Below, piece by piece: positions 45,509 to 54,362 of a DNA stretch of 64,000 bases. A program made the position numbers and the translations under genes. The stretch is taken from positions 2,976,001 to 3,040,000 of the forward strand of contig OY761615.1 in assembly GCA_963664845.1 (NCBI GenBank), given 5' to 3'. The DNA comes from CAIYTF01 sp963664845 (GTDB lineage: Bacteria; Bacteroidota; Ignavibacteria; Ignavibacteriales; Ignavibacteriaceae). The notes under the pieces are model-generated. The model searched no databases, had not been told where the DNA came from, and saw nothing but the letters and a program-made list of their open reading frames with translations. Numbering within the stretch: the stretch's first letter is position 1; each line of letters opens with the position of its first letter.

Positions 45509-46990
45509 ATGAGAAAATTGCTTACCTGTTTATTATATTTTCTGGTTTCGTTCGCCATTTCATTACCGGTTTTCGCGCAAACCATTCCGGATGATAGCTT
45601 GTATCTCGGTCAGGCCCGTCCGGGAAATACTCCAAAGATCTTTAGTGTTCCGGTAACCGCCGGACTCCGTCCCGTTGAAAGGATTGCTATCACATCTGAT
45701 AATAAAGAAATATATTACGGCGAACTAGATGCCTATCCGGTGGCTACCGCGAGAATTAAATACTTTAAGTATCTTGATAATAAATGGCAGGGCCCTTACA
45801 TCGTGTTTGAAGGGTATATGGGACCACGGCTGTCGGGCAATGACAGTATAATGTATATGCAAAAGAATATTAACAGCGTAAGCACTGTGTTCTATTCGGT
45901 AAGAAACAGTTCCGGCTGGAGCACTCCGGTCAGGCTGTTGTCTTCCAATTTTTCAACGCATTATTTCCAGGTGACTGGACTGCATAATTTGTATTGCTCA
46001 TCGCCGGTTACTGCGTCCCTGGATGATCGTGACATATGCAGATTTATTATAAATAACCAGGATACGAGTCTTCAAAGCTTGGGAATTCCGGTAAATACTT
46101 CTGACGACGAAAATGATTTTTATATGGCAAAAGATGAATCGTATCTCATTTTTTCCAGAAGCAATGCTGCCACCGCCGGCGATATGTACATCTGCTATAA
46201 AACAGCAAAAGGAGGTTGGACGAATCCCAAAATGATAGATGCTCCAATAAGCACACCGAGTCCCGTCTGGGAGTATGGTCAATTTGTCAGTAATGATGGC
46301 AAATATTTGTTTTTCACACGTGGCGGTACTAAAATGCCTTCTTACAATATCTACTGGGTCAAAATCGATAACATCATAGACAGCCTGAAGCACACAAATT
46401 TTGTCCCGTATGTAAAAAATCAAATCACCAAAAAGTCCTTTCCCGTTGGAAAATCATTTGCTTATACAATCCCTGACAGCTCCATTATTGATGACGATGG
46501 CAACAACACCTTAACGTATTCGGCAACGCTATCCAATGGAAGTCCATTGCCGGCCTGGTTGAGTTTTGATTCCGTGACACGGACGTTTTCCGGAACACCG
46601 GCAACCATCGGCATCCTCAATGTTAATGTGAATGCAGTTGATACAGCCAATGCAAGTGTTTCGTGTTCCTTTCCGTTTGATTTTACAAATGCTGCTGGGA
46701 CCGAAAAAACCAGAGAATCAGGCAGCAATGGATTTTTTCTGTACCAAAACTACCCCAATCCGTTTAACCCTTCAACCAATATCAGGTTTTCTCTTTCACA
46801 AAGAGAGTACGTTACGCTAAAAGTACTTGATATCCTTGGCCGGGAAATTGCGGTATTGATAGATAATGAATTGACTCCCAACGAATATTCGGTTGTTTTT
46901 AATGCAAAAGATATGGCAAGTGGTTTGTACTTCTATAGTCTTAAAGCCGGAAACCTTGTGCAAAACCGGCAGATGATTTTTCTAAAATAA
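45509..46990 (+). CDS. T9SS-secreted beta-propeller/Ig protein
   Basis: A 493-residue secreted protein: signal peptide to about FAQ (residue 24), a WD40-like/PD40-type region with recurring short strands (ISTPSPVWEYGQFVSNDGKY, YLFFTRGG), a cadherin-like putative Ig domain (FPVGKSFAYTIPDSSIIDDD and PLPAWLSFDSVTRTFSGTP), and a T9SS sorting domain (FLYQNYPNPFNPSTNIRF to the C-terminal lysine). The closing domain sends it through the type IX system to the surface. Preceded by the two-component pair, which may control it. The 260-bp gap upstream otherwise shows nothing. Confidence 0.85.
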   Translation: MRKLLTCLLYFLVSFAISLPVFAQTIPDDSLYLGQARPGNTPKIFSVPVTAGLRPVERIAITSDNKEIYYGELDAYPVATARIKYFKYLDNKWQGPYIVFEGYMGPRLSGNDSIMYMQKNINSVSTVFYSVRNSSGWSTPVRLLSSNFSTHYFQVTGLHNLYCSSPVTASLDDRDICRFIINNQDTSLQSLGIPVNTSDDENDFYMAKDESYLIFSRSNAATAGDMYICYKTAKGGWTNPKMIDAPISTPSPVWEYGQFVSNDGKYLFFTRGGTKMPSYNIYWVKIDNIIDSLKHTNFVPYVKNQITKKSFPVGKSFAYTIPDSSIIDDDGNNTLTYSATLSNGSPLPAWLSFDSVTRTFSGTPATIGILNVNVNAVDTANASVSCSFPFDFTNAAGTEKTRESGSNGFFLYQNYPNPFNPSTNIRFSLSQREYVTLKVLDILGREIAVLIDNELTPNEYSVVFNAKDMASGLYFYSLKAGNLVQNRQMIFLK

Positions 46991-47007
46991 CATTGCGTGT
47001 TTTCGCG

Positions 47008-47061
47008 TTTTTCAGTGTCGCACAAGGTTTTAGCATGATGGGCCGGTGCGACATTGAAAAA
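47008..47061. terminator. bidirectional terminator between convergent secreted-protein genes
   Basis: Arms TTTTTCAGTGTCGCAC (47008-47023) and GTGCGACATTGAAAAA (47046-47061) form a 16-bp stem with one G-T wobble and A/T tracts on both outer sides, placed between the convergent genes 45509-46990 and 47114-50365. Confidence 0.75.
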
Positions 47062-47113
47062 TGTTGATTGGTCGCAGCACCATTGACCATATAGTCTGCT
47101 TTGGAAAACAGAA

Positions 47114-50100
47114 TTACTTTAGTAGTACAAACTTTTTGGTTTCCACCGCCTTACTCGTCTGCAAAGTGTAGAAATAGATCCCGCTTGAAAGATTTGCCGC
47201 ATCGAATCGCACTTCATAGGCGCCGGCAGGTTTTTCCTCGTTCACTAGTGTAGCTACTTCCTTGCCAAGTATATCAAAAATTCTTAACCTTACCTGCTCT
47301 CTGTTTTCCAGTGAGTATGAAATACACGTTGTGGGATTGAACGGGTTCGGATAATTCTGAAAGAGCGTAAACTGTTTTGTTGTTTCAGCCAAGTGGTTTG
47401 TTCGCAGCGTTCCATCCGGACGAATGATCTGTGCAAAAATATCCCAATTATTGTTCCGGTAATCCTGCCAGGTAATGATGCCGCTTCCATCGCTGGTGGC
47501 AATAACAGAGGGAATTTGCTGAACGTCAACTGCAGTGCAAACAGCGACGCCGTTAGCTGTCCACGCAATGCTGCTGTTGGCGCTGACCTGTTGCGCAAAA
47601 ATATCTCTGTCTCCGTTTCGTACGTCACTCCAGGTAATAATGGCTCCTGCGTTTCCATCGGCAGTAATTGCGGGCAAAGTGGCTCCAGGTATTAATGAAC
47701 AGACGGGTATTCCCGTTGCATCCCATAGTCTCTGACCGCTGCTGCCAAGGTGTTGCGCATAGAAGTCATTGAAGTTGTTCCTGGTATCCCACCACAGAAC
47801 AATTGTACCACCGTTGCCATCAGATACAGGATAGGAAAAAAGTTGTGAACCATTTGTTGCTGTTGCGCAGACAGGTATTCCTCCGCTTGTCCATTGCGGT
47901 GTTCCGGTACTGTCAATCCGTTGAGCATAAATCTCAATTTTATCTGCTGCCGTGTAGTGCCACCAGGAAATTATTGCCCCGCCTGCAAGATCGCTTGTTA
48001 TTGATGGGAATGTATTCAGATTGGTTGGGTTTGAAATTAATACACCATTCACTTTCCAACGAACACTGCCTCCGGCATCGATCCGTTGTGCAAATACCTG
48101 TGAGGTATCATTCAGTCGAATATCACACCAGGTAATTATTGCTCCGCCTTTTCCATCGCTGCATACCGAAGGAAGCGAGGGATTGACAATTCCTGAACAT
48201 AAAGGAGCTCCATCAGAAGCCCAGCGCAATACTCCCGAAGAATCAATCCGCTGGGCATAAATTCCGCGCTTGGCCTCGGTGATATCCTGCCAGGTAATAA
48301 CCGCTCCGCCTGCATTATCCCCGATGATAGTTCTTTGCGAAGCTATGTTTCCATCGGCAGCGTTCGAAGCTGTTAACACTCCATTGGTTGTCCAAATGGG
48401 ATTTCCCGGCTTACTTATTCTCTGCACATAAATTTCTGGGGCTCCGTTTCTCCGGTCAATCCACGAAATAATTGTTCCTTCATTTCCATCGCTAATGATA
48501 TGAGGCAAATACTGGCTGTCTGCAGCAGCGCAAACAGGCATCCCATCAACGGGCCATTGAACAGTTCCGTTCCTGCTGATATGTTGAGCGTATATATCCG
48601 AATTGCCATTCCTCATGTCCTGCCACACGATTATGCCGCCATTGTTGTCGTCTGCTGCAATTTGAGGGTAAAGCTGATCGCCGGTTGAAAGCGAGACGGG
48701 AGTGCTTACCGTTGGCAGCGGCGTCCACTCGGTCTTGAAAAACGTACCAATGGGCAACGCATAAATGTCCATATTTATCCCCATCATATTGCGGCCATCC
48801 GCCCATGTAATAAAAGCACCGCCATACTCATTGCCCGCTATGGACGCCAGACCCGCCGAGGAGAACGTAATCGTTGAAAGGTTATCGTCCAATTCGAATG
48901 TCCCGCTTGGCAGAACATGTTGTACCCTGTATTGGGTGTGGTTATTTTTAAATTCCAGCCAGATGATAAATTCGCCTCCCATACCATCGCCGGCAGCCAG
49001 CGGCGGCACCACCGTGTTCCCAACCAACAACCCGTCTTGTTTCCATGCAGGCATTCCTGAGGAATCAATTTTTTGAGAATAGACTTTGCCTTCCGACCGC
49101 CAGGAAAACAAAGCGCCGCCTTGTGGGTCATTTACCACGCCGGGCATAGTTAGTTGGCGTCCGGATGTCAGAACCACACCGCCGGCATTCCAGCTAATGT
49201 TTCCATTTTTATCTATTCGTTGCGCGCTGAGGGCGCTGTCATTCCACCATCCAATAATTACGGAGCCTCTTCCGCTTCCAGTAATAACTGGGTAATTGCA
49301 TTTATCTCCGAGCTTTAAACCGTTTGTTGTCCATTTGGCTTCTCCGGAAGAATCGATTCGCTGTGAGTAAATTGCACCGGAATACAAACCGGTAGTGCTT
49401 TCTTTGAAATCCGCCCACGCGAAAAATGCTCCACCTTCCCCATCCGAAGAGACAACTGGGAATGCCTGATCCTTTTGTTCAACACACACCGGCAGTTTGG
49501 TGAGTGACCATTTCTTTTCCCCATATTTATTTATTCTTTGTGCATAGATGTTTCTGTTCCCGGTCGCGCTGTCACACCAGGCGAATATTGCTCCGCCTTT
49601 TTCATCGGTTGTCATATCGGAAACAAACAGATTGTCAGAGACTTTGGCTGAGGCAATCAGAATACCGGAACTCTGCCATTGTGCTTCTCCCTGTGCATTA
49701 ATACGCTGTGCATACAGGTCATCGCGTCCATCCCTCCGGTCAATCCACGCGATGATCGCTCCGCCATTGCCATCGGGAATTATTCGTGGTGACTTCTGTA
49801 TTCTGCTTGCTGTACACACAGGAACGCCGCCAGGTGTCCACAGAATATTTCCTCTGATATCCATTCGCTGAGCGTAAATATTGGTATCGGCACTCCGGAA
49901 ATCTTCCCACACAACAATCACGCCGCCGCATCCATCGGTGGAAGCTTTGGGGTTAAGCTGATCGGTTTGTTCGCTGCACAGCAAAAATTCATTGCCAACA
50001 ATTCTGAAATCAAAGTTGCTGGTATCCATAAGCGAAGAATTCACTGCATCGGATATTCTTATTTTGCATAGTGGTGATATGGTGTGAGGAATAGTCCAGG

Positions 50101-50365
50101 TGAATGAACCGTCGGAGGCTGAAACTGCTGAAGTTACTGGAATCCAGTCTTGTCCGGAATTGGTTGTGATTTCTATCTTTATGCTGTCAACTTCGGCTGC
50201 TGTCCATTGTATTGGGTGTTGACTCCCAGCTTTCCATAATTCACCACCGTTGGGAGAAATGACAGCAATAGTTTTTGCATCATTTGGGATGTTAGTATAA
50301 TGTCGGGTTTTTTGAGGGTAACTAACAATTGTCAATATGATCATAACACAGAGAAAATGTTTCAT
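47114..50365 (-). CDS. large T9SS-secreted repeat protein
   Basis: A 1083-residue secreted protein. ATG at 50365 follows GGAG; MKHFLCVMIILTIVSYPQ is the signal peptide. An N-terminal Ser/Thr-rich/Kre9-like Ig domain (SPNGGELWKAGSQHPIQWTA) leads about sixteen repeats of 50-60 residues with the pattern GGAIITW-(Q/C)D-xR, then (D/N)IYAQRID and SSG-xx-W and GVPVC, probably forming beta-propellers. The C-terminus is a T9SS sorting domain (FTLFQNYPNPFNPTTCISYS, VRLRIFDILGKEVATLV, ending KKFVLLK). It converges on the other T9SS gene across a terminator. Confidence 0.88.
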   Translation of the reverse strand: MKHFLCVMIILTIVSYPQKTRHYTNIPNDAKTIAVISPNGGELWKAGSQHPIQWTAAEVDSIKIEITTNSGQDWIPVTSAVSASDGSFTWTIPHTISPLCKIRISDAVNSSLMDTSNFDFRIVGNEFLLCSEQTDQLNPKASTDGCGGVIVVWEDFRSADTNIYAQRMDIRGNILWTPGGVPVCTASRIQKSPRIIPDGNGGAIIAWIDRRDGRDDLYAQRINAQGEAQWQSSGILIASAKVSDNLFVSDMTTDEKGGAIFAWCDSATGNRNIYAQRINKYGEKKWSLTKLPVCVEQKDQAFPVVSSDGEGGAFFAWADFKESTTGLYSGAIYSQRIDSSGEAKWTTNGLKLGDKCNYPVITGSGRGSVIIGWWNDSALSAQRIDKNGNISWNAGGVVLTSGRQLTMPGVVNDPQGGALFSWRSEGKVYSQKIDSSGMPAWKQDGLLVGNTVVPPLAAGDGMGGEFIIWLEFKNNHTQYRVQHVLPSGTFELDDNLSTITFSSAGLASIAGNEYGGAFITWADGRNMMGINMDIYALPIGTFFKTEWTPLPTVSTPVSLSTGDQLYPQIAADDNNGGIIVWQDMRNGNSDIYAQHISRNGTVQWPVDGMPVCAAADSQYLPHIISDGNEGTIISWIDRRNGAPEIYVQRISKPGNPIWTTNGVLTASNAADGNIASQRTIIGDNAGGAVITWQDITEAKRGIYAQRIDSSGVLRWASDGAPLCSGIVNPSLPSVCSDGKGGAIITWCDIRLNDTSQVFAQRIDAGGSVRWKVNGVLISNPTNLNTFPSITSDLAGGAIISWWHYTAADKIEIYAQRIDSTGTPQWTSGGIPVCATATNGSQLFSYPVSDGNGGTIVLWWDTRNNFNDFYAQHLGSSGQRLWDATGIPVCSLIPGATLPAITADGNAGAIITWSDVRNGDRDIFAQQVSANSSIAWTANGVAVCTAVDVQQIPSVIATSDGSGIITWQDYRNNNWDIFAQIIRPDGTLRTNHLAETTKQFTLFQNYPNPFNPTTCISYSLENREQVRLRIFDILGKEVATLVNEEKPAGAYEVRFDAANLSSGIYFYTLQTSKAVETKKFVLLK

Positions 50366-50534
50366 TTTAACTCCGAAGAAATACTGAAAATCGTTCAATT
50401 ATTCATAGAGTTAATTTAGGCATTTTTTTTATTGAATGGAAAATGATGGGAAGGTTGATCATTGCGATGTTCTGTTTTTTTCTTATGTTCAGTAAAGAAA
50501 AGCAATAATTCAGATATACAGAAGGAAACCCCTG

Positions 50535-50783
50535 ATGCTTTCCCATATAGAAAACGTAATGGTCTCAATTTCACACGATTATAATATGGCTCCTGAAAAG
50601 GCCAAAGAACTGGCAGAAATCGGTTCGGATATGACGTTCAATATGAATCTCGAACATATTGTTCCGCAGCTCGGCAATGTGATTGACAATGAACCGGCAC
50701 TCAGGGAATTTCTTATCTCCATGCTGAAACTGGGAGCCATCAAATATAATTATGACCTCGGTGATGCTTCGGAGGACGAATAA
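50535..50783 (+). CDS. small acidic hypothetical protein
   Basis: An 82-residue acidic, helix-rich protein (VSISHDYNMAPEKAKELAEI, then FLISMLKLGAIKY), ending DASEDE. It is well separated from neighbours, has AAGGAAA upstream of its ATG at 50535 and good third-position bias, so it is probably real. No family is recognised. Confidence 0.5.
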   Translation: MLSHIENVMVSISHDYNMAPEKAKELAEIGSDMTFNMNLEHIVPQLGNVIDNEPALREFLISMLKLGAIKYNYDLGDASEDE

Positions 50784-50836
50784 TTTTCAACTGGTATTTA
50801 TAATGCTATGGTTTAGCGGAATTTTACTACTGTTTT

Positions 50837-50886
50837 GTAGGGGTTCAAAATCTTGAACCCCTGCATATATAACCTTGAACCCCTAC
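50837..50886. promoter_or_regulatory. alternative hairpins sharing one arm
   Basis: GTAGGGGTTCAA (50837-50848) can pair with TTGAACCCCT (50853-50862) in a tight hairpin or with the perfect 12-base complement TTGAACCCCTAC at 50875-50886. A third, weaker copy (atgaacccatag) follows near 50897. There is no T-tract, so it is not a standard terminator. It follows the small acidic gene by 54 bases. No function can be assigned. Confidence 0.4.
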
Positions 50887-51071
50887 GGATAAAATCATGA
50901 ACCCATAGGGGGCAGGTATTCCACATATGACATCAATATCCGGTCTTGGTGTCCTTTTATTTCTATCTGTTATCAATTTTCTGCCCCTTTTATCCCTCAA
51001 AATCCCCATCCGTTGATATTTCATACTTTCACCCCAAGGCGTACGCTATATTTCGGTTACGAAAAATTAAC

Positions 51072-51102
51072 TTGACATAAGACAAATTAAATAGTAAGTT
51101 TG
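51072..51102 (+). promoter_or_regulatory. Bacteroidetes-type promoter of the efflux operon
   Basis: TTG at 51072-51074 and taagtttg (TAnnTTTG) at 51095-51102, separated by 20 bases, match the Bacteroidetes sigma-factor consensus. The first operator palindrome begins at the last base of the -7 box, so a bound repressor would block initiation. Confidence 0.6.
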
Positions 51103-51129
51103 GAAACGATTTGCACGTATAACGTTTCC
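51102..51129. promoter_or_regulatory. TetR operator 1 (28-bp palindrome)
   Basis: GGAAAC-N16-GTTTCC, extendable by one base pair to GGAAACG / CGTTTCC. It overlaps the end of the promoter and lies 140 bases before the TetR gene. Operator 2 has the same half-sites and spacing. Confidence 0.7.
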
Positions 51130-51173
51130 AACATATGTAGAACAGGCCAAAAAGCCTTTTTTTTGAGTTATTT

Positions 51174-51201
51174 GGAAACTTTGCAAACAAATATTGTTTC
51201 C
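51174..51201. promoter_or_regulatory. TetR operator 2 (28-bp palindrome)
   Basis: GGAAAC-N16-GTTTCC with exactly the geometry of operator 1, 72 bases downstream centre to centre and 68 bases before the TetR start. A short stem AGGC / GCCT followed by eight T lies between the two operators and could be a weak attenuator. Confidence 0.65.
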
Positions 51202-51268
51202 ATAGAGCTTCGCTCGGGAACCATTAACAAACAACAATTGTTCTTAAGACTAAACATATAAGACCAAA

Positions 51269-51907
51269 ATGCACGAAGAAACCGAAATAAAACAAAAAAT
51301 TCTCACACGGGCCTATGAAATGTTCCATCAGTTCGGGGCATCCCGGGTAACTATGGAAGAAATAGCGTCCAGCCTTTGTATCAGCAAAAAAACGCTGTAC
51401 AAGTTTTTCAGCAATAAAGACCACCTGGTCAAAGCAATGGTGGAAACCAAAAAATGTGCAATTGGCGAGAAGATTGACGCAATACTTGACGATACGCAAT
51501 TAAATTTTATGGAAAAACTCAAACGCTTTCTCACCTTCGTGGGCTCACAGTCGCTGAGCTTTCAGGGGCCTATGATGATGGATCTCATGAAGAGTCATCC
51601 CGAAGTATGGAATGATATCCGGGAGTTCAGACGTATCCGGACTACGGAAAAAATCGCCAAACTCTTGGGCGAGGGAGCCGACCAGGGTTTCGTCAGGAGC
51701 GACGTTAACAAGGAAATCGCAACCATCATGTACGTAAGTGCAATTCACAGTATCATTGCTCCGGAAGCTTTGGATCAGATGTCAATACCCGCTGACGCCG
51801 TAATGAAGGAGATCATGAAAATATTGTTTGAAGGCGTCTTGACCGATTTCGGCAGACGAAAATATTCACAGAATTATGAAGAAATTATTTCACAGGAGGT
51901 TAAATAA
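51269..51907 (+). CDS. TetR-family transcriptional regulator of efflux operon
   Basis: A 212-residue repressor with the N-terminal TetR helix-turn-helix (ASRVTMEEIASSLCISKKTL, about residues 20-39, then YKFFSNKDHLVKAMV) and a helical ligand-binding domain. It is the first gene of the TolC-MFP-RND operon, and two matching palindromes stand in front of it, so autoregulation by a pump substrate is likely. The stop lies one base before the TolC-like start, and AGGAGG for the latter lies inside its last codons. Confidence 0.92.
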   Translation: MHEETEIKQKILTRAYEMFHQFGASRVTMEEIASSLCISKKTLYKFFSNKDHLVKAMVETKKCAIGEKIDAILDDTQLNFMEKLKRFLTFVGSQSLSFQGPMMMDLMKSHPEVWNDIREFRRIRTTEKIAKLLGEGADQGFVRSDVNKEIATIMYVSAIHSIIAPEALDQMSIPADAVMKEIMKILFEGVLTDFGRRKYSQNYEEIISQEVK

Positions 51908-51908
51908 T

Positions 51909-53240
51909 ATGGGCTCAATAAAAAAAATATACATGCTAACGCTTTATAGCGCATTATTTCTCGGATTCGTTGCCGTACAGGCGCAGGATAAAATGACTTT
52001 GACGGTCGAACAGGCAATTCAGACCGGTGTTGAAAACAGTAAAACATTAAAAGTATCAGACAGTAAAGTTAAATCGGCTTTCGCACGCTTGAACGAAGTT
52101 GATGCAAACAAATACGCATGGTTGAAATTTACCGGTGCGTATACCAGATTAAGCAAAGTTGATCCGTTCTCGTTCTTTATGCCCGGGGTTGGCTCAATTA
52201 CCATATCACCATCTATTCTCGATAATTACAACGCCAAACTGTCGCTGACTCAGCCTTTGTTCACCGGATTTAAGATCAGCTCTCTTAGCGAGTCCGCAGA
52301 GCATATGGCAAAAGCAACCAGCGAGGATTTCCGCAAGGACAAATCGGAATTGGTACTCAATATCAGCAACGCTTATTGGAATCTGTATAAGGCCGGCGAA
52401 ATGAAAAAAACGCTCGATGAAAATGTGCAGTCCGTTGAAGGGCATTTGAAAGATGCAAAGAACATGGCGGACCAGGGCCTCTTAACCCGTAATGACGTTT
52501 TGAAGATCGAAGTGCAACTTTCAGATATTAAATATAGACTGGCTGATGCAAATAATGCGGTACGCCTTGCAATGATATCACTTTGTAATACGCTTGGTAT
52601 ATCACTTTCTGCACAAATTGAAATTGCTTCCAAACCGGATTTTGCCGATACTCAATATGGCAATCTGGATCAGCTCCTTGCAACATCATACGAAAATCGC
52701 GCTGAACTGAAAGCTGCTGACTACCGGATTAAGGCTAGCGAAGCCGGTATCACGTCCGCTAAATCAGGATGGTATCCGCAGGTAAGTCTTGCCGGAAACT
52801 ATACGTATGCAAATCCAAATCAGCGTATTGTTCCGAGCCATGAAAAGTTTGACGGTACTTGGGATGTGAGTCTCGGGGTGAGCATGGATCTCTGGAATTG
52901 GAACACTACCGGTCACCAGACCGAACAGGCCGAGGCAACCCTCCTGCAGGCCAAAGAGGGAAAAAGCATTGCCCGGGATGGCATCACGCTCGAAGTTACC
53001 CAGAACTACTTAAGTATCAATCTGGCAAAAGAAAAAATTCAGATCTCTGACCTGGCACAAAAACAGGCTGAGGAAAACTACCGGATAACCGGTGAAAAAT
53101 TCAAACAGGGCCTCGCGTTGAGCACGGACTTGGTTGATGCGGAAGTTGCCTTCTTAACGGCAAAAACAAACTATACTGCTTCGGTGGTTGATTATGAAAT
53201 AGCACTCGCGAAGATGCAAAAATCTCTCGGGTCGAAATAA
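51909..53240 (+). CDS. TolC-family outer-membrane efflux protein
   Basis: A 443-residue outer-membrane channel of the OEP family. A signal peptide ends near AQA (residue 22). Two homologous OEP halves are visible, each opening with a helix (LTVEQAIQTGVENSKTLKVS and LATSYENRAELKAADYRIKA), and beta-strand regions with FTGAYTRLSKVDPFSFF and SLAGNYTYANP. ATG at 51909 is chosen over an earlier in-frame ATG because AGGAGG lies seven bases upstream. It completes the tripartite pump with the next two genes. Confidence 0.93.
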   Translation: MGSIKKIYMLTLYSALFLGFVAVQAQDKMTLTVEQAIQTGVENSKTLKVSDSKVKSAFARLNEVDANKYAWLKFTGAYTRLSKVDPFSFFMPGVGSITISPSILDNYNAKLSLTQPLFTGFKISSLSESAEHMAKATSEDFRKDKSELVLNISNAYWNLYKAGEMKKTLDENVQSVEGHLKDAKNMADQGLLTRNDVLKIEVQLSDIKYRLADANNAVRLAMISLCNTLGISLSAQIEIASKPDFADTQYGNLDQLLATSYENRAELKAADYRIKASEAGITSAKSGWYPQVSLAGNYTYANPNQRIVPSHEKFDGTWDVSLGVSMDLWNWNTTGHQTEQAEATLLQAKEGKSIARDGITLEVTQNYLSINLAKEKIQISDLAQKQAEENYRITGEKFKQGLALSTDLVDAEVAFLTAKTNYTASVVDYEIALAKMQKSLGSK

Positions 53241-53277
53241 GTTTATAAATAATTAGGATTGAGAGGAATAAGACACT

Positions 53278-54327
53278 ATGCAAAAGATTAAATATTTTGT
53301 GTTAACGGCTGTTGTTTTGGCGGGAATTATTGCAATTCTTGTTCACAACAAAGCAGCAATTCAGGCTAAGACCAATACTGACATGAAGGAAGCCTATTAT
53401 GTGTCTGTTGCAAAAGCAACAACACAGAAAATAAATGAAAACATATCATTTGTCGGAACGGTTGCTGCAAACTACGATGTAAATATCGTATCGGAAACCT
53501 CCGGTAAAGTGACAGGCCTTTATTTTAAAGTTGGTGAATATAAGCAGGCAGGTTCAGTCCTCGTTCAAATCGATGACGAACTGAAACGTGCAAATTTTCA
53601 ATCAGCTGAAGCTAATTACCTGAAAGCAAAAAAAGATTACGAACGCTATAAATCACTTCTGGAACAAAAATCTGTTACCGACGGCCAATTGGATCAGATA
53701 AAATTGGCTTTCGTCTCTGCTGAAACACAATATACGATTGCAAAACGGCAGTTGAGTGACACGAAGATAGTTACTCCTATTTCGGGAGTTGTTTCAAACC
53801 GTTCAGTCGATCCCGGCACCATGGTGCAAAATGGTATGACCATCGCGAATGTTGTTGACATCTCTAAATTAAAAGTAAAAGTTAATGTTGCCGAAAAAGA
53901 TGTATTCAAATTGAAAAACGGCGACAAAGTAACAATTACCACAGAGGTGTACCCCGGTCAGACAATTACCGGAAGTGTTGAAACTATCAGCGCGAAAGCA
54001 GATGAAGCACATACCTATCCGGTCGAAATCGTGGTGGTGAATAATGGAAAAAATCCACTCAAGGCAGGAATGTTTGCACGCATTGAGTTCAATTCACTTA
54101 AGCGCGACGAAGCCCTCACCATTCCGCGCACTGCAATCCTTGGCTCGGTCCGCGATCCACAGGTCTATGTGCTGGAAAACGGAATTGCCAAACTTCGCAG
54201 CATCGTGATCGGTGGCGAGTATAACTCAATGGTTGAAGTGTTGAGCGGCCTGCGTGAAGGCGATCAGATTGTCTCCAGCGGTCAGAACACGCTGTCTGAC
54301 AATGTTAAAGTGACGGTTATTCAATAA
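53278..54327 (+). CDS. RND efflux periplasmic adaptor (membrane fusion protein)
   Basis: A 349-residue HlyD/AcrA-type adaptor. It is anchored by an N-terminal helix (YFVLTAVVLAGIIAILVHNK) and has no lipobox. In order: a biotinyl-lipoyl half (VSETSGKVTGLYFKVGEY), a short alpha-hairpin (ANFQSAEANYLKAKKDY), the second lipoyl half (IVTPISGVVSNRSVDPGTMV), then beta-barrel and membrane-proximal domains (TAILGSVRDPQVYVLENG, GDQIVSSGQNTLSDNVKVTV). It links the RND pump to the TolC-like channel. Confidence 0.95.
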   Translation: MQKIKYFVLTAVVLAGIIAILVHNKAAIQAKTNTDMKEAYYVSVAKATTQKINENISFVGTVAANYDVNIVSETSGKVTGLYFKVGEYKQAGSVLVQIDDELKRANFQSAEANYLKAKKDYERYKSLLEQKSVTDGQLDQIKLAFVSAETQYTIAKRQLSDTKIVTPISGVVSNRSVDPGTMVQNGMTIANVVDISKLKVKVNVAEKDVFKLKNGDKVTITTEVYPGQTITGSVETISAKADEAHTYPVEIVVVNNGKNPLKAGMFARIEFNSLKRDEALTIPRTAILGSVRDPQVYVLENGIAKLRSIVIGGEYNSMVEVLSGLREGDQIVSSGQNTLSDNVKVTVIQ

Positions 54328-54362
54328 TAACACTCACGATCAAAGTTTTAAAAGGAATTAAC

